A stretch of DNA of 64,000 bases from Ampullaceana balthica (lineage: Eukaryota; Mollusca; Gastropoda; Lymnaeidae). The translations under genes and the position numbers were made by a program. Location of the stretch: NCBI GenBank assembly GCA_944989445.1, contig CALYLW010000057.1:496001-560000 (forward strand), read 5' to 3'. The notes under the pieces were generated by a model. The model saw only the letters and a program-made list of their open reading frames with translations, did no database searches and was not told the origin of the DNA. Below are positions 1 to 9,800 of this stretch, in pieces; the first letter of the stretch is position 1, and each line of letters starts with the position of its first letter.

Positions 1-61
1 AGTCTAGAACTAGAACAGTGCAAAATATGATCAGACAAAAGTGATTTCTTGTATTAAATCT
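1..61. repeat. Left flank of duplicated tRNA-iMet unit
   Basis: This stretch reappears in diverged form near 1010-1100, around the words agaacagtgcaaaat and tttcgaaatct. It therefore belongs to the flanking unit duplicated together with the initiator tRNA genes. No gene is visible. Confidence 0.5.
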
Positions 62-245
62 TTCGAAATCTGAATCCAGTGTTTACTGTAATCTGAATTC
101 AGTGTTTACTGTAATCTGAATCCAGTGTTTACTGTAATCTGGATCCATTGTTTACTCAAATTAACTGTAATCTGAATCCATCTTTTACTGTAATCTGAAT
201 CCATCTTTTACTGTAATCGGAATCCATTGTTTACTGTAATTGCAA
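62..245. repeat. Minisatellite, about 23-bp unit
   Basis: About eight diverged head-to-tail copies of a unit like tctgaatccagtgtttactg plus taa. Only one such copy is left in the related flank near 1085, so the expansion happened in this copy of the duplicated region. It has no coding potential. Confidence 0.85.
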
Positions 246-781
246 TAAATGAAAAAAAAACGAAATGAAAACTTTTTATTCTTCAAATTCAAACTATGTA
301 AACATTTTTAAAGTAACATACGCGAAACCGTCCTCTTTTCCCGATAATTCTACCACTATGGCCTACTCCATTATATCTTATCGCTAGATGAAAAAATGAG
401 TCTCTGACTCGAGTTGGGAGTATGCAGTGCATAGCATCAATGGTGGTATGCTGCACGGAAATTTTGTTGGTATTGTTTAGGACTTTCCTTCTAATCCAAA
501 TTTAAATTTGTTTGCCATAATTGTTTTGTTGAGCCATGTTTTTTATGTCAAATGGGCCGAGAGAAATACAAATTATTTATAAAACTTAAAAGTAAAAAGT
601 TCTAAATAGATGGAGCCGATGCTAACAATATTATTAAGTATAATGATAACGACCTCAGTATTATGTCAAATATTTACAAAACTAAAAAGTCAAAAAAGAT
701 GGAGCCCAGCCGATGCTTACAATGTTATTAAAGACAATGTCTCAAGTGTTATATTACTAATTTTCACCCCTTAGATACGCA
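246..781. other. 5' flank of first tRNA-iMet gene
   Basis: AT-rich DNA without a gene. The part from about 470 to 781 is shared with 3165-3250 plus 3830-3928, including the words gatggagcc and ttttcacccctta. It is the 5' flank of the amplified tRNA unit and may hold external promoter elements, but none can be named. Confidence 0.5.
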
Positions 782-853
782 AGCAGAGTGGCGCAGTGGA
801 AGTGTGCTGGGCCCATAACCCAGAGGTCCGTGGATCGAAACCACGCTCTGCTA
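782..853 (+). tRNA. tRNA-iMet (CAT), copy 1
   Basis: A 72-nt cloverleaf: acceptor stem AGCAGAG/CTCTGCT, D stem GCGC, anticodon stem CTGGG/CCCAG around loop CCCATAA (anticodon CAT), T-arm with GGATCGAAACC, and A73. The A1-U72 pair and GATCGAAA T-loop mark eukaryotic initiator tRNA-Met. This copy has C-to-T in the 3' D-stem strand, leaving a G-U pair. A T run a few bases downstream fits Pol III termination. It forms a tail-to-tail pair with the minus-strand copy at 1468-1539. Confidence 0.93.
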
Positions 854-1467
854 TCAACGTATTTTTTTAAAATTTTACTCACCACTTACATACCAGATCA
901 TCTTATAAACAAATTTTGAAATAAATGTCGGTTATTTGAACGTCGATCCATTGATTGATTGACTCTAATGCTGTTTTCGTGAATATAATAATAATATACA
1001 CTATAATAGTCTCAATTCTAGAATTAGAACAGTGCAAAATTTGGTGTGACAAAAGTGATTTCATTTATTAAATCTGTCGAAATCTAAATCCAGTGTGTAG
1101 TAGATGTATGGAAGAGAACGTGTGGTCAGCTAAGGCTGATTAGCCAAGGGGCCGTCCATAAAGTACTTCACGTTCGAGGGGAGGGGGGGGAAGGAGTGTA
1201 AGAAAGTGTGACATTTTGCGACAGGGGGGAGGACGGGTCTTGCCATTTGTGATGTTATGGTGTTTTCTATTAAATTTTAATTATTTTCTTAATAATAAAA
1301 AATGTGTTCGAAAATATGACGTACTTACGGGGAGGGGGGAGGGGGCTGTCCGAAATGTTTAACTGTTTGTGACAGGGCGGAGGGGGTGGGTTAAAATGGT
1401 CAATAATAGCGTGAGAAGTTGACGATGATTATTTGGCTCAGAGCTATTTAAAAAAAAACGAAGCTAT
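854..1467. other. Spacer between paired tRNA genes, with MITE fragment
   Basis: The spacer holds a Pol III T-run terminator for copy 1, a relic of the unit flank (about 1010-1100), and from about 1149 a G-rich MITE-like segment that begins with the word ggggccgtccataaagt. The same family occurs at 54897-55130 and 51857-52279. Confidence 0.6.
1149..1420. mobile_element. GGGGCCGTCCATAAAGT-type MITE fragment
   Basis: It begins with GGGGCCGTCCATAAAGT and has G-rich ends around an AT-rich core containing gtgttttctattaaatt and gttcgaaaa.atgtgacgtac. The 54.9-55.1 kb copy ends in the reverse complement (ctttatggacggcccc), so the motif is an inverted terminal repeat. The right end here is eroded. 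The superfamily is not assigned. Confidence 0.6.
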
Positions 1468-1539
1468 TAGCAGAGCGTGGTTTCGATCCACGGACCTCTG
1501 GGTTATGGGCCCAGCACGCTTCCACTGCGCCACTCTGCT
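1468..1539 (-). tRNA. tRNA-iMet (CAT), copy 2
   Basis: A consensus 72-nt initiator tRNA on the minus strand, with anticodon CAT and all stems intact. A run of eight A on the plus strand (about 1449-1458) gives the T-run terminator. It is tail-to-tail with copy 1. Confidence 0.95.
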
Positions 1540-1852
1540 TGCTATTTTAAGGTTGGAAAAAGCGATTAAATGTTATTGACACGATTAATGACTTACAAAA
1601 AAGTGAATGATGAAGTAATTTTATTTTTGGAGTCAGCTATCATCCAAGCTCCACCGTGACTCCACGTCATAGTGTGGAAAAAAAATTGGTTAAATAGTAC
1701 GCTATGTTCTCCATTATGAGTCATATCTAGACTGGAGTTTTTAAAATATTAACATACTCCCGACACAAACAAAATGGTATTAAATTACTTGGTGAATAGT
1801 ATGAAGGAGATTAAAACTGGTAAAAACTGGTATCAAAATACATGACAATACA

Positions 1853-2253
1853 TGTATTCAAAACTGACAAGAGTAACACCATTAGTTACATACTTAAACA
1901 CGAAACACTAGAATATAGAAAGACAAAGAGGAAAGCATTAATTATACACAAGGCAATTAATTTTAACTTTGAAACACAACACAAATATAATCTAATACAA
2001 CTCTCAGATAGACCTAGGGATAAAAACTCATTTATCATGCAGTACGAAAGCACACAAAGAAATTCTCCTTTTTCCAATCCTGAAATCGGACTTTGAATGC
2101 ATGGGTTGCTGGGAAACCAGGAAAACCAACGCTCTATCAACATTTTAAACTTGAATAAAATGCAAGACTAAAAATAAACCATGGACAAGCGTAGGACACA
2201 ATAATCTTCTGTATTGAAGGAGTGTCTGCAACATATATGATAAATTAAGATAA
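1853..2253 (+). mobile_element. Degenerate LINE 3' end (reverse transcriptase C-terminus)
   Basis: The plus strand decodes to a decayed version of the LINE tail protein also seen at 3314-3748 and 19681-20371, with words such as KTDKSNTISY, HKAIN and LIQLSDR. It ends in the family 3' tail hairpin region (cttctgtattgaag). Frameshifts and stops make it inactive. Confidence 0.75.
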
Positions 2254-2309
2254 CTTAATAACTGCATGCCAGGTGATAATAAAACTGGGGGTTAGTGGCG
2301 ACATAAAAA

Positions 2310-2530
2310 CAATTATAATTTATACAAAAAAGGTAAAATGTTCTTAAAATTTGAAGCCTCTGCTAACATCGTTATTAAGAACAATTGCCTAAGTCACGTG
2401 CACCTTCTTTATAACTAAAGCAGTAAAAAATGTCATTGTCAATTTTATTATTATTTTTTTTGTGTTTCTTTGTTTGTTTGATTAATTGACTCCAATTCTA
2501 TAATCGTAAATATAAGACTTGAATGAACGA
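2310..2530 (+). repeat. tRNA-iMet flank relic without a tRNA
   Basis: This segment matches the 5' flank of tRNA copy 5 (5285-5425): aaaaggtaaaa.gttctt, gcctctgct and gtgc.ccttctttataa recur in the same order. Where the tRNA should follow, the sequence continues directly into 3'-flank-like DNA (attgactcc). It appears to be a unit that lost its tRNA gene. Confidence 0.6.
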
Positions 2531-2792
2531 GTCTAGCCTACAGACTATACTATAACTATAACAAATATGATAAAACAATTGTGGTTCCTTTCATCAAATC
2601 TTTCGAATTGTGAACCCCGTGATTTATATAACTTCAATAGGCTAAATGGATTAGAGTTTAGAGATATGAAAACCGTTCATATTCAAATTTAAGACATTTA
2701 AAACATGTTAAAAGTAACAATCGCACAAACCCAAACAGTAACAATCCTCTTGTTCCGATACATGTACTCCTATAACACTATAAGACTATATG

Positions 2793-3135
2793 ACGACTAG
2801 AGGATAGAAGAACCAAGAGTAAAGTGGTCGAGTGGCAGCGCACTGGACTGTCGTACCGATGGTCACGTGTTCGAATCCGTGTGAAGGCAAGGGTTTGTTC
2901 CCGGGGCCTAGGGCGTCCCTGAGTCACCCCGCTCCGAATGGGTACCTAACACTACACGTAGTTAGGCGGCTGGGTAATGCGTGGAACCCACAAAGCCGTG
3001 GCCTGTGAACGCTGCATCACTTGCCAACAGATCATCTGTCATGGTCTGTGGACGCAACTATCTTCTGCATAGAAGGAGCGTTTGTATAGATAAGATAAAG
3101 TAGTAATTATACATAAAGCAATTAATTCTAATTAC
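2793..3135 (+). mobile_element. LINE fragment interrupted by a SINE
   Basis: Bases 2793-2825 (ctagaggatagaagaa...) and 3097-3135 (agtagtaattatacataaag) are adjacent in the intact LINE at 3480-3535. They are split here by the SINE at 2826-3096, so the SINE inserted into an existing LINE copy. No reading frame survives. Confidence 0.75.
2826..3096 (+). mobile_element. tRNA-derived SINE with LINE-like 3' tail
   Basis: A 271-bp SINE. The head has a Pol III A box (ggtcgagtggc) and B box (gttcgaatcc), so it is tRNA-derived. The body is unrelated to tRNA. The 3' end (tcttctgcatagaaggagcg, then gataa repeats) nearly matches the 3' tail of the local LINE family. A 5-bp target duplication AAAGT flanks it (2821-2825 and 3097-3101). 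A second long copy lies on the minus strand at about 50001-50308. Confidence 0.85.
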
Positions 3136-3253
3136 TATACTATTACTCAATACTAAGTATTGTTAAGGACTTTCTTTCTATTGTTTTCCATCGTTTTTAT
3201 ATTACCAATGGTTTTGATATTAATGGGCAGAGGGAAATAACAAATATTTACAA

Positions 3254-3828
3254 AACTAAAAAAGGAACTTTAACAAATGTAATAGAGATATAAAACTAAA
3301 ATGCTACCTCACTTTGGTGAGACCTGCACTAGAATATGCATCTTCTGTATGGGACCCATCCACCAAAGAAAACATTGATAAACTAGAACAAATTCAAAAA
3401 AGAGCTGCCAGATTCATTACTGGAGAATATTCGAAACTGACAAGAGTAACACCATTAGTTAAATCATTAAACCTTGAAACACTAGAGGATAGAAGAAACA
3501 AGAGCAAAGTAGTAATCATACATAAAGCAATTAACTCTAATTTAGAAATACAACACAAAGATAGCTTAATACAACCCTCAGATAGACATAAGGATAAAAA
3601 CACCTTTCTTATTCCGTATGCAAGAACAAACACATACAAGTTTTCCTTCTTCCCGTCCGGAATTCGGGCGTGGAATGGGTTGTCTGAAGAATCCAGGAAA
3701 ACCAACACTTTATCAACATTTAAATCTCTAATAAAAATGCAGGACTAAACACAAACCATAGATAAGCGTAGGACGCAATAATCTTCTGTATAGAAGGAGC
3801 GTCTGTAAACAGATAAGATAAGATAAAA
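3254..3828 (+). mobile_element. 5'-truncated LINE, RT C-terminal region
   Basis: A non-LTR retrotransposon 3' fragment. The reading frame (about 3260-3748) encodes the end of the reverse transcriptase protein, with LEYASSVWDPSTKE and LEQIQKRAARFITGEYSK, typical of the Jockey/CR1/L2-like group. The 3' UTR carries the hairpin cttctgtatagaag and ends in gataa repeats. It is inserted into the flank of a tRNA-iMet unit: matching sequence resumes on both sides (acaaaactaaaa and aaaagttaaaaaagatgg). The catalytic RT core is missing, so it is dead. Confidence 0.88.
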
Positions 3829-3928
3829 AGTTAAAAAAGATGGAGCCGAGCCGATGCTTACAATTACAATGTTATTAAAGACAACGTCTCAAGTATTATA
3901 TTACTAATTTTCACCCCTTAGATTCGCA

Positions 3929-4000
3929 AGCAGAGTGGCGCAGTGGAAGCGTGCTGGGCCCATAACCCAGAGGTCCGTGGATCGAAACCACGCTCTGCTA
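3929..4000 (+). tRNA. tRNA-iMet (CAT), copy 3
   Basis: A consensus 72-nt initiator tRNA with anticodon CAT. The 5' flank is nearly that of copy 1 (ctcaagt.ttatattactaattttcacccc). A T-rich stretch downstream serves as terminator. It is tail-to-tail with copy 4. Confidence 0.95.
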
Positions 4001-4139
4001 TCAACGTATGTTTTTTATTTTTTTGAAAAATTTTCTGGCCATTTACATTTCACTTTATCATTTAAACAAATATCGAACAAGATGTCGGTACTTTGTTCAT
4101 TTGGTTCATTGACTCAGTGCAGTACTAGAATGAAAGAGA

Positions 4140-4303
4140 ACATGTTGTCTGATTAGCCTACAAATATATTAATGAACCTAAAATTTACCCTATCAATATA
4201 TATACCTACAATTTAGCCTACCAATATATATACTACAATTTAGCCAACGAATATACATACCTACAATTTAGCCAACGATATACATACTACATTAAGCCTA
4301 CCA

Positions 4304-4339
<36 letters not shown>

Positions 4340-4375
4340 AATTTAGCCTACCAATATATTTACACCTACTCAGCA
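4140..4375. repeat. Degenerate 25-30 bp repeat plus (AT)n
   Basis: Imperfect tandem copies of cctaccaatatatatacctac and acaatttag, with an (AT)n run at about 4303-4330. It lies between tail-to-tail tRNA copies 3 and 4. Confidence 0.75.
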
Positions 4376-4849
4376 ATTGTGGTTGATAAAATCAAGATTT
4401 AATTACTGTTAAACGGAATATTAATCTTTCATAGCATGAGGAATGATGTATTTCATAGTAACTTTGTGATATTGAAATTATGTGCATCAATTGTTGGGAA
4501 TTGAAGCGGCATCATTCCGTCTCTCAAGACGATGGTGCATCACTCTGGGTTGGGTTGCATTTCCTCGTGTGGCTGAGCAGTCATATCTTTGTGTGACAAT
4601 CTTGACCACAGCTTTTGCACACGAGTTCTGTGCTTCCCAATGTTTTGGCCTTTCTCCTAACCTCTTCCATCCTTCGCTCCTCGGCTACTATGACGCCCTC
4701 TTTTACCGCTTTACACCGCGTAGACTGTTCTGCAGCCTTACTCTCTCAATCACTTGGGGAATATTATATTGAAATATGTGTTATATACCAGCATTGCAAA
4801 AAAATATGTTTCTATTGTTTGGCTCAGAGCTTTTTACAACAAAAACATT
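4376..4849. other. Unassigned spacer with GC-richer block
   Basis: Bases 4480-4760 are GC-richer than their surroundings and have short open frames in two phases without a recognisable domain. It could be a transposon scrap. The flank next to copy 4 (tgttatatacc..ca..aaa, ttg.tt.ggctcagagc) is shared with 5825-5885 and about 1430. Confidence 0.4.
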
Positions 4850-4921
4850 TAGCAGAGCGTGGTTTCGATCCACGGACCTCTGGGTTATGGGCCCAGCACG
4901 CTTCCACTGCGCCACTCTGCT
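4850..4921 (-). tRNA. tRNA-iMet (CAT), copy 4
   Basis: A consensus 72-nt initiator tRNA on the minus strand, paired tail-to-tail with copy 3. Its 5' flank (higher coordinates, ttaatgacttcctaaaaa and tagtcagctatca) matches those of copies 2 and 6. Confidence 0.95.
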
Positions 4922-5428
4922 TGCTTTCAAAGTTCAGGAAATAACGGTTAAATATCATAGATGCGATTAATGACTTCCTAAAAAAAAATTTGAAGTAATT
5001 TAATCTTTTGTAGTCAGCTATCACCCATGCTATAAGTCGTATTGTGCAAGGTTTTGTTTAGTAGTGCGCTCTATTCTCCGATAAGAGTCAGATCTAGACT
5101 AGATTACATAACATTAAAATATTCAAGACAAAAATACATTTCTATTAAGTCTATTAAATAGCATGGAGAATTGTATGAAGAATTTTAACGTGTAACTACT
5201 TAACTATGTCAACTGCAAGCCAGGTTAAATTACTAAAAAGTGGGGCTTCGTGGAAAAGATATACTAATTAAGTTAATTAAGCGAATTATTTATAAAACTA
5301 AAAGGTAAAACGTTCTTTAAGGAGCCTCTGCTTAAATTGTTATCAAGAACCATGTCATAAGTCATGTGCTCCTTCTTTATAAAAATGTCTTTAGTGTTGG
5401 CTTCCTCCTTTTCGTACCAAAATACGCA

Positions 5429-5500
5429 AGCAGAGTGGCGCAGTGGAAGCGTGCTGGGCCCATAACCCAGAGGTCCGTGGATCGAAACCACGCTCTGCTA
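5429..5500 (+). tRNA. tRNA-iMet (CAT), copy 5
   Basis: A consensus 72-nt initiator tRNA, preceded by ttcgtaccaaaatacgca. Its 5' flank is the one also found without a tRNA at 2310-2530. Confidence 0.95.
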
Positions 5501-5950
5501 GCTACGCATTATTAAATTTTTTATGTTACTGTTAATTTACCTTCCAGGTTATCGTATATAATTTCTCGAACAAAATCTCGGTCATTTGTTTGTCGGTCTA
5601 TTGACTCCGTGCAGTAGAAGAATGCAAGAGAACATATCATTGGATTAGTCTGATTATCCTACCAAATACCTACATATTTCTCTTCAACTGTAGTTGATAA
5701 AATAAAATATTTAATTACTTTTAAATAGAACATTAACCATTTATTGCATAAGGATTGATGTATTGCAAATTGCCTTTTTGATATCAAAATTGTGCATCTA
5801 TTTTTCGGAATATTCTGTTGAAATATGTGTTATATATACCTGCATAAATTTAAAAAAGTGACCATCATTGTTTGGGTTAGAGCATTTTTACAACAAAAAA
5901 AAATAATAAAAAAATAAAAATAAAAAATTAAAAGAATTAATAAAAACAGT

Positions 5951-6022
5951 TAGCAGAACGTGGTTTCGATCCACGGACCTCTGGGTTATGGGCCCAGCAC
6001 GCTTCCACTGCGCCACTCTGCT
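5951..6022 (-). tRNA. tRNA-iMet (CAT), copy 6
   Basis: A minus-strand initiator tRNA that matches consensus except for one C-to-T at the inner acceptor-stem position (G7-U66 wobble). The fold is kept and the gene may be functional. It is tail-to-tail with copy 5. Confidence 0.92.
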
Positions 6023-6380
6023 AGATACGTTATTGTAGGGGGAAAAAAAAGTAAATATCATAGACGCGATTGATGACTAATTAAAAATTAAAGGGTTACG
6101 TAATTTAATCTTTTGTAGTCAGCTATCATCCATGCTCCGCGTTATATTGAGAAAGGCTAGGGTTAATAATACGCTATGTTTCCCATTAACAGTCACATCT
6201 AGACCGGAGTACTTAGCTACTGTAATTATCAAAATTATTATAGTTATATACTATAGAAGTTATAGAAGTAACTGTCACTAATGTTAAAATAATTTTTTTA
6301 AATGCCTTAATGTCTAATGATTGTAATAAGTGTTATGATAATGATTACTGTAATCATCACATTTATTACAATCATTAGAC

Positions 6381-6970
6381 CAGGGGCGGATTAAGACTGC
6401 ACGGGGCCCCTGGCTGAAATTCAAACTGGGGCCCTATCCAGCCAGTGTACTTTTAGATAAAATGATTGCTAGCAGCTAATATAAGACTGTAACTTGTAAA
6501 TATTCATCCAAAATGATTATTCATGAAAAAACCGAATTCGAAGAAATAACTTTTTGCCGGTATCCTAAAATTGAGTGTAAAAGACAATTTATAAAATTAA
6601 AAAACACATGAAAAAAATAATTCACACCCGACCCGGGGATCGAACCCGCCACCGCTTGCACCATAAGCCTTAGTACTTCACATTCGGCCACGAGAGCTCA
6701 TTTAGTGTTGTGAATTTAAAATATATATATAATATTCTTTAATAATTTCTGTTATTGAGCCTATCAAATCAGGTTTTTTGACTGCTAAGACTATCGTGTG
6801 GGAAAAGAGATCATTTTAATAGATTAGATTTTATTAATTTATCATATTTTCAGAATTCATGTATACATTTGTCCACATTTATTATAAAATATGCTAAGTT
6901 TGGGGGCCCTAAATCATCGGGGGGCCCCTGGCTTTAGCCCGTTCAGCCCCCCCCCCTTAATCCGCCATAG
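6381..6970. mobile_element. Non-autonomous hAT-type element (8-bp TSD)
   Basis: The left end is CAGGGGCGGATTA and the right end TAATCCGCCATAG, an imperfect terminal inverted repeat. A perfect 8-bp duplication CATTAGAC flanks it (6373-6380 and 6971-6978), the hallmark of hAT transposition. Subterminal blocks rich in ggggcccctgg lie at both ends. No transposase frame is present. A related, shorter copy is at 51125-51287. It contains a tRNA-like insert at about 6621-6700. Confidence 0.88.
6621..6700 (-). mobile_element. tRNA-like sequence (probable SINE head) inside hAT element
   Basis: The minus strand reads an A-box-like TGGCCGAATG and a B-box GGTTCGATCCC with a pairing GGCGGGTTCGATCCCCGG context, but the acceptor ends do not pair and no clear anticodon arm forms. 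It fits a tRNA-derived SINE head or tRNA pseudogene, not a working tRNA. Confidence 0.55.
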
Positions 6971-6978
6971 CATTAGAC

Positions 6979-7640
6979 AATAGGACATATTTAAAAAGAA
7001 ATTCTTTAAACATTCATGACGTCAGCTGTCCTTTAACTTCGTGCAAGACAAGCAACTTCGCCGAGAACAGCTTTAAGTACTTTAAGAAAGATCAGAAGTC
7101 CTAAGACTAAAGGTCAGACAAATAGAATTAAAACTTGAGTTAAAGCATTATGATGATTATACGAGCGAATATTGTCAGCACAATCACAAATATTTCTCCG
7201 CGAAAAATTTTTTTTCGCTGATAATTGAAAAGTTTGCGCTAGTATTGACCTGATTAGCTGACTGAATCTTTCCTTCAATAATAGTATAACAGGCTAATAA
7301 AACCGGTCTTTTTTTAGTCAACGGACAAAACTTAGAGGCAAGGAAACACTAACACCAAACAGAAAGGTCAGGACGAAGAATAAATAATTTTACTGAAATT
7401 TACCGTACTTTGTTTTAAGTGTACATATTTGAATACTTAAACAATAAGCCAAGTTAATTTACCATTTGATAATCTTATGAAAAACTGCCACTAAATATAT
7501 ATTATACCTAAGTTTATTTAGTAAAATATTTCTAACACCGGGGAAACATTGGATCTCGAATGGGTGAAATGAAATTGAGACGACGACCTCAGCTTTACAA
7601 AAGTTAGTAAATGGATAACGTGTAAACTGGGTATGAGTTA
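6979..7640. other. AT-rich spacer, nothing recognised
   Basis: No conserved reading frame, RNA gene or clear repeat boundary is seen. Confidence 0.4.
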
Positions 7641-7800
7641 GCTTGACAGGACGTAACAAAACAGCGAACGTTTCGGCAAAGAGCCTTCCTCAACGAACAA
7701 ACAGCCACACTGGCTACACATAAATAAAACGAATATAAAGAAATAAAAAATAAAAAAAACTTAGCTGCTATGAAATCCAAAGAGTCAATGTCACAAAAGT
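7640..7800 (-). repeat. Dispersed repeat with GCCGAAACGTTCGC motif
   Basis: On the minus strand this reads a motif with ggctctttgccgaaacgttc, preceded by a decayed frame with LDFIAAKFF. The same order recurs on the plus strand at about 9645-9790 (LDFTAAKCF, then the motif). Such GCCGAAACG 3' segments occur in retroelements of invertebrates; a link to Penelope-like elements is only suspected. Confidence 0.6.
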
Positions 7801-8266
7801 TATACATTTTGAAAGGATTGCCAAGTAACTAACACATATATGTATGAGGTACTACACATATGACAACTCTTATTTATTATTAATATGGCTATCTGGTTAA
7901 TGTTAAAATAGCGTAAAATTTAACAGTATAATAAAAGGAGAGGAAGAATGACACAAATGGTAACAGACTCAGTCAGTGATGTACGTTGAGTGGCAAATAG
8001 TCAACCCACCAGTGTAAAGATCTGCCTCACGTTTCCACTGTATAACTTTAGGTCTTTAATTTCTTTCACTAAATGTTCGGTTGGTAAAGCGCACCTAGGA
8101 TAAATGATTCAACTGATCTAAAGCGCTATTTAAAAATTTGAAACTACTCGACAAATTTTAATGTCAGATTTACTTCCTACCGTTTGAAAAAGACAAAAAT
8201 AATCTTTTGTAAATGATTGTCTGTAGTATGTAAGATAAGATTTAAAAAAATGATAATAATGAAAAC
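7801..8266. other. Spacer downstream of the SDR exons
   Basis: It was searched on the minus strand for the missing YxxxK-containing dehydrogenase exon. None was found. No other gene is seen. Confidence 0.4.
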
Positions 8267-8359
8267 CTTTTTCCCGGCATCAGATGAAATGTTGATGATA
8301 TGGCCACACCCTCTTGTTATCATACCGCCCAGAACAGCGCCAATGCCGTTAAGGGTTCC
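8267..8359 (-). pseudogene. Short-chain dehydrogenase, exon 3
   Basis: A 93-nt exon (31 codons, phase 0 at both ends). It is preceded by the acceptor ttgtttcag and followed by a weak donor gttttc. It encodes GTLNGIGAVLGG, then IINISSDAGKK, the beta-5 segment with the SDR Ser of the catalytic set (ISS). The next exon, which should carry the YxxxK motif, is not found downstream in this window. It appears to belong with the exons at 8582-8723 and 10547-10816. Confidence 0.75.
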
Positions 8360-8581
8360 CTGAAACAATGTGAGAATCGCAATCTTGCTTTGGTTAAAGT
8401 CATTAATTGCGTCATTTATTTACACAAAAACTGGGTTTTGGTTTTCAGAAACTAGATATATAAAAGCGGAATTTATTATTTTATTATTTCATTTTTTTCT
8501 TCATAAAATGAATATAATAAAATCAGTTAAGAAAAACAAACAAAACCATCAAGTAAACAGACAACAAGACACGCCCTTTAC

Positions 8582-8723
8582 CTTACAGTTTACATCAACC
8601 ATTTGCTCCCATTCATCCTCATTGAGACGAGACATTTTCGAGTAGAACCCAGACTCCAGCGTTATTTACAAGGATGTCAACCGCACCCAGAAATTCGTTA
8701 GCTTGTCTTACAAGATCTTTCAC
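8582..8723 (-). pseudogene. Short-chain dehydrogenase, exon 2, frameshifted
   Basis: The exon starts after acceptor ctgacacag and ends at donor gtaaag. It encodes VKDLVRQANEFLGAVDILVNNAGV (with the conserved NNAG), then in another frame YSKMSRLNEDEWEQMVDVNCK. The exon is 142 nt although both neighbours are phase 0, so one base is extra. The likely spot is the C run at 8648-8650 (GGG on the coding strand). This is either a pseudogene mutation or an assembly error. Confidence 0.78.
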
Positions 8724-9077
8724 CTGTGTCAGGGACACCGAAGTTTTGGTTCATTTATTGAACTTGCAAGCAGCCACTAACACCTTTAATTATCTCTTTT
8801 TTGTGTGTGTTTGTGGTATTAAGGGTTAAACTCTTAATTTGATGATTTCATAGTGACGAACAGTCTTACATCAGTTATCATGTAATCCTGAATCGGATGT
8901 TCGTCTTTTCTACTCAAATGCTGGGTCGATTTAACTCATAACACATTATAACTTATAACAAACGTGCTGCACTGACCAATGGACGCAATGCTAAATAAAC
9001 TACTAAAATGACTCTGAGGCGACTAAAGAATTCGTTTAAACCGTCCGCCAAGTTATTCGCTGATAAGAACTAACAGA

Positions 9078-9270
9078 CCATGTCAGTCTGTTGGCAAGTT
9101 ACACAGGCCACGGCTATGAAGGACCACTACCACGCTGTTCCCTACCGCTGTTGTTTCCCTAACTAGTGTCAGGTACACATGCGGTACTGGGTGGGCTCTT
9201 AGCTATTACAGACGCTCCTTATAAACAGAAGATTATTTCGCCCTACGCTGATCACGAGACTTATTGCGGG
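9078..9270 (-). mobile_element. SINE body fragment plus LINE 3' tail
   Basis: Bases 9078-9206 match the SINE body in reverse (accatg.cag..tctgttggcaagt, aggccacggct, aactagtgtcaggta). Bases 9207-9270 are a LINE 3' tail in reverse (cagacgctcctt, cagaagattatt, gccctacgct). Both are degenerate. They lie in the large intron of the dehydrogenase. Confidence 0.7.
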
Positions 9271-9375
9271 GTGAGATAAGTTGGCCTACGCACAATTATC
9301 TAAGTATCAAGGACCTTTAAAGTGTAACTAAATAATTTTAATTTATATTACTTGTTTGTCCCCTCGGTAACCATG

Positions 9376-9447
9376 AGCAGAGTGGCGCAGTGGAAGCGTG
9401 CTGGGCCCATAACCCAGAGGTCCGTGGATCGAAACCACGCTCTGCTA
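9376..9447 (+). tRNA. tRNA-iMet (CAT), copy 7
   Basis: A consensus 72-nt initiator tRNA followed by a strong T run. It stands apart from the six clustered copies, lacks their obvious flanks, and lies antisense within the large intron between dehydrogenase exons 1 and 2. Confidence 0.95.
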
Positions 9448-9619
9448 ATTTCTTTTTTTTTCCTTTCTTTCTTTTTGTGTTTTGGGACATACCTATAAAA
9501 TGTTAATAATTATATATAATATTATTCCGATGAAGTCATTGCGCAAATTCAAAACTCGAGATGCATGTATGTTATTTTATTGAAGTAGATCTACTTGTCT
9601 GTTGAAAGTAAAGTGGCGT

Positions 9620-9800
9620 ATCACATCAGTATCTCTCCTTACTTTATCTCTACTGGACTACTTGGATTTCACCGCAGCTAAGTGTTTTTTTAATTATTTC
9701 GTTTTATTCGTTTCATTCGTGTACTATTTGTCCGTTGAGGAAGGCTCTTTGCCGAAACGTTCGCTGTTGGGTTACGCCCTGTCAGGCCTACTAATACCCT
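9620..9800 (+). repeat. Dispersed repeat with GCCGAAACGTTCGC motif, inverted copy
   Basis: This is the plus-strand partner of 7640-7800: a frame with LDFTAAKCF, then gaggaaggctctttgccg and aaacgttcgct. The two copies form an inverted pair around dehydrogenase exons 2 and 3. Confidence 0.6.

Noticed and set aside
3935..4156. Short open frame starting in a tRNA-iMet gene
   Set aside because: It overlaps the tRNA and has no independent support.
6621..6700. A functional tRNA gene on the minus strand
   Set aside because: A and B boxes are present but the acceptor stem does not close and no convincing anticodon arm is seen.
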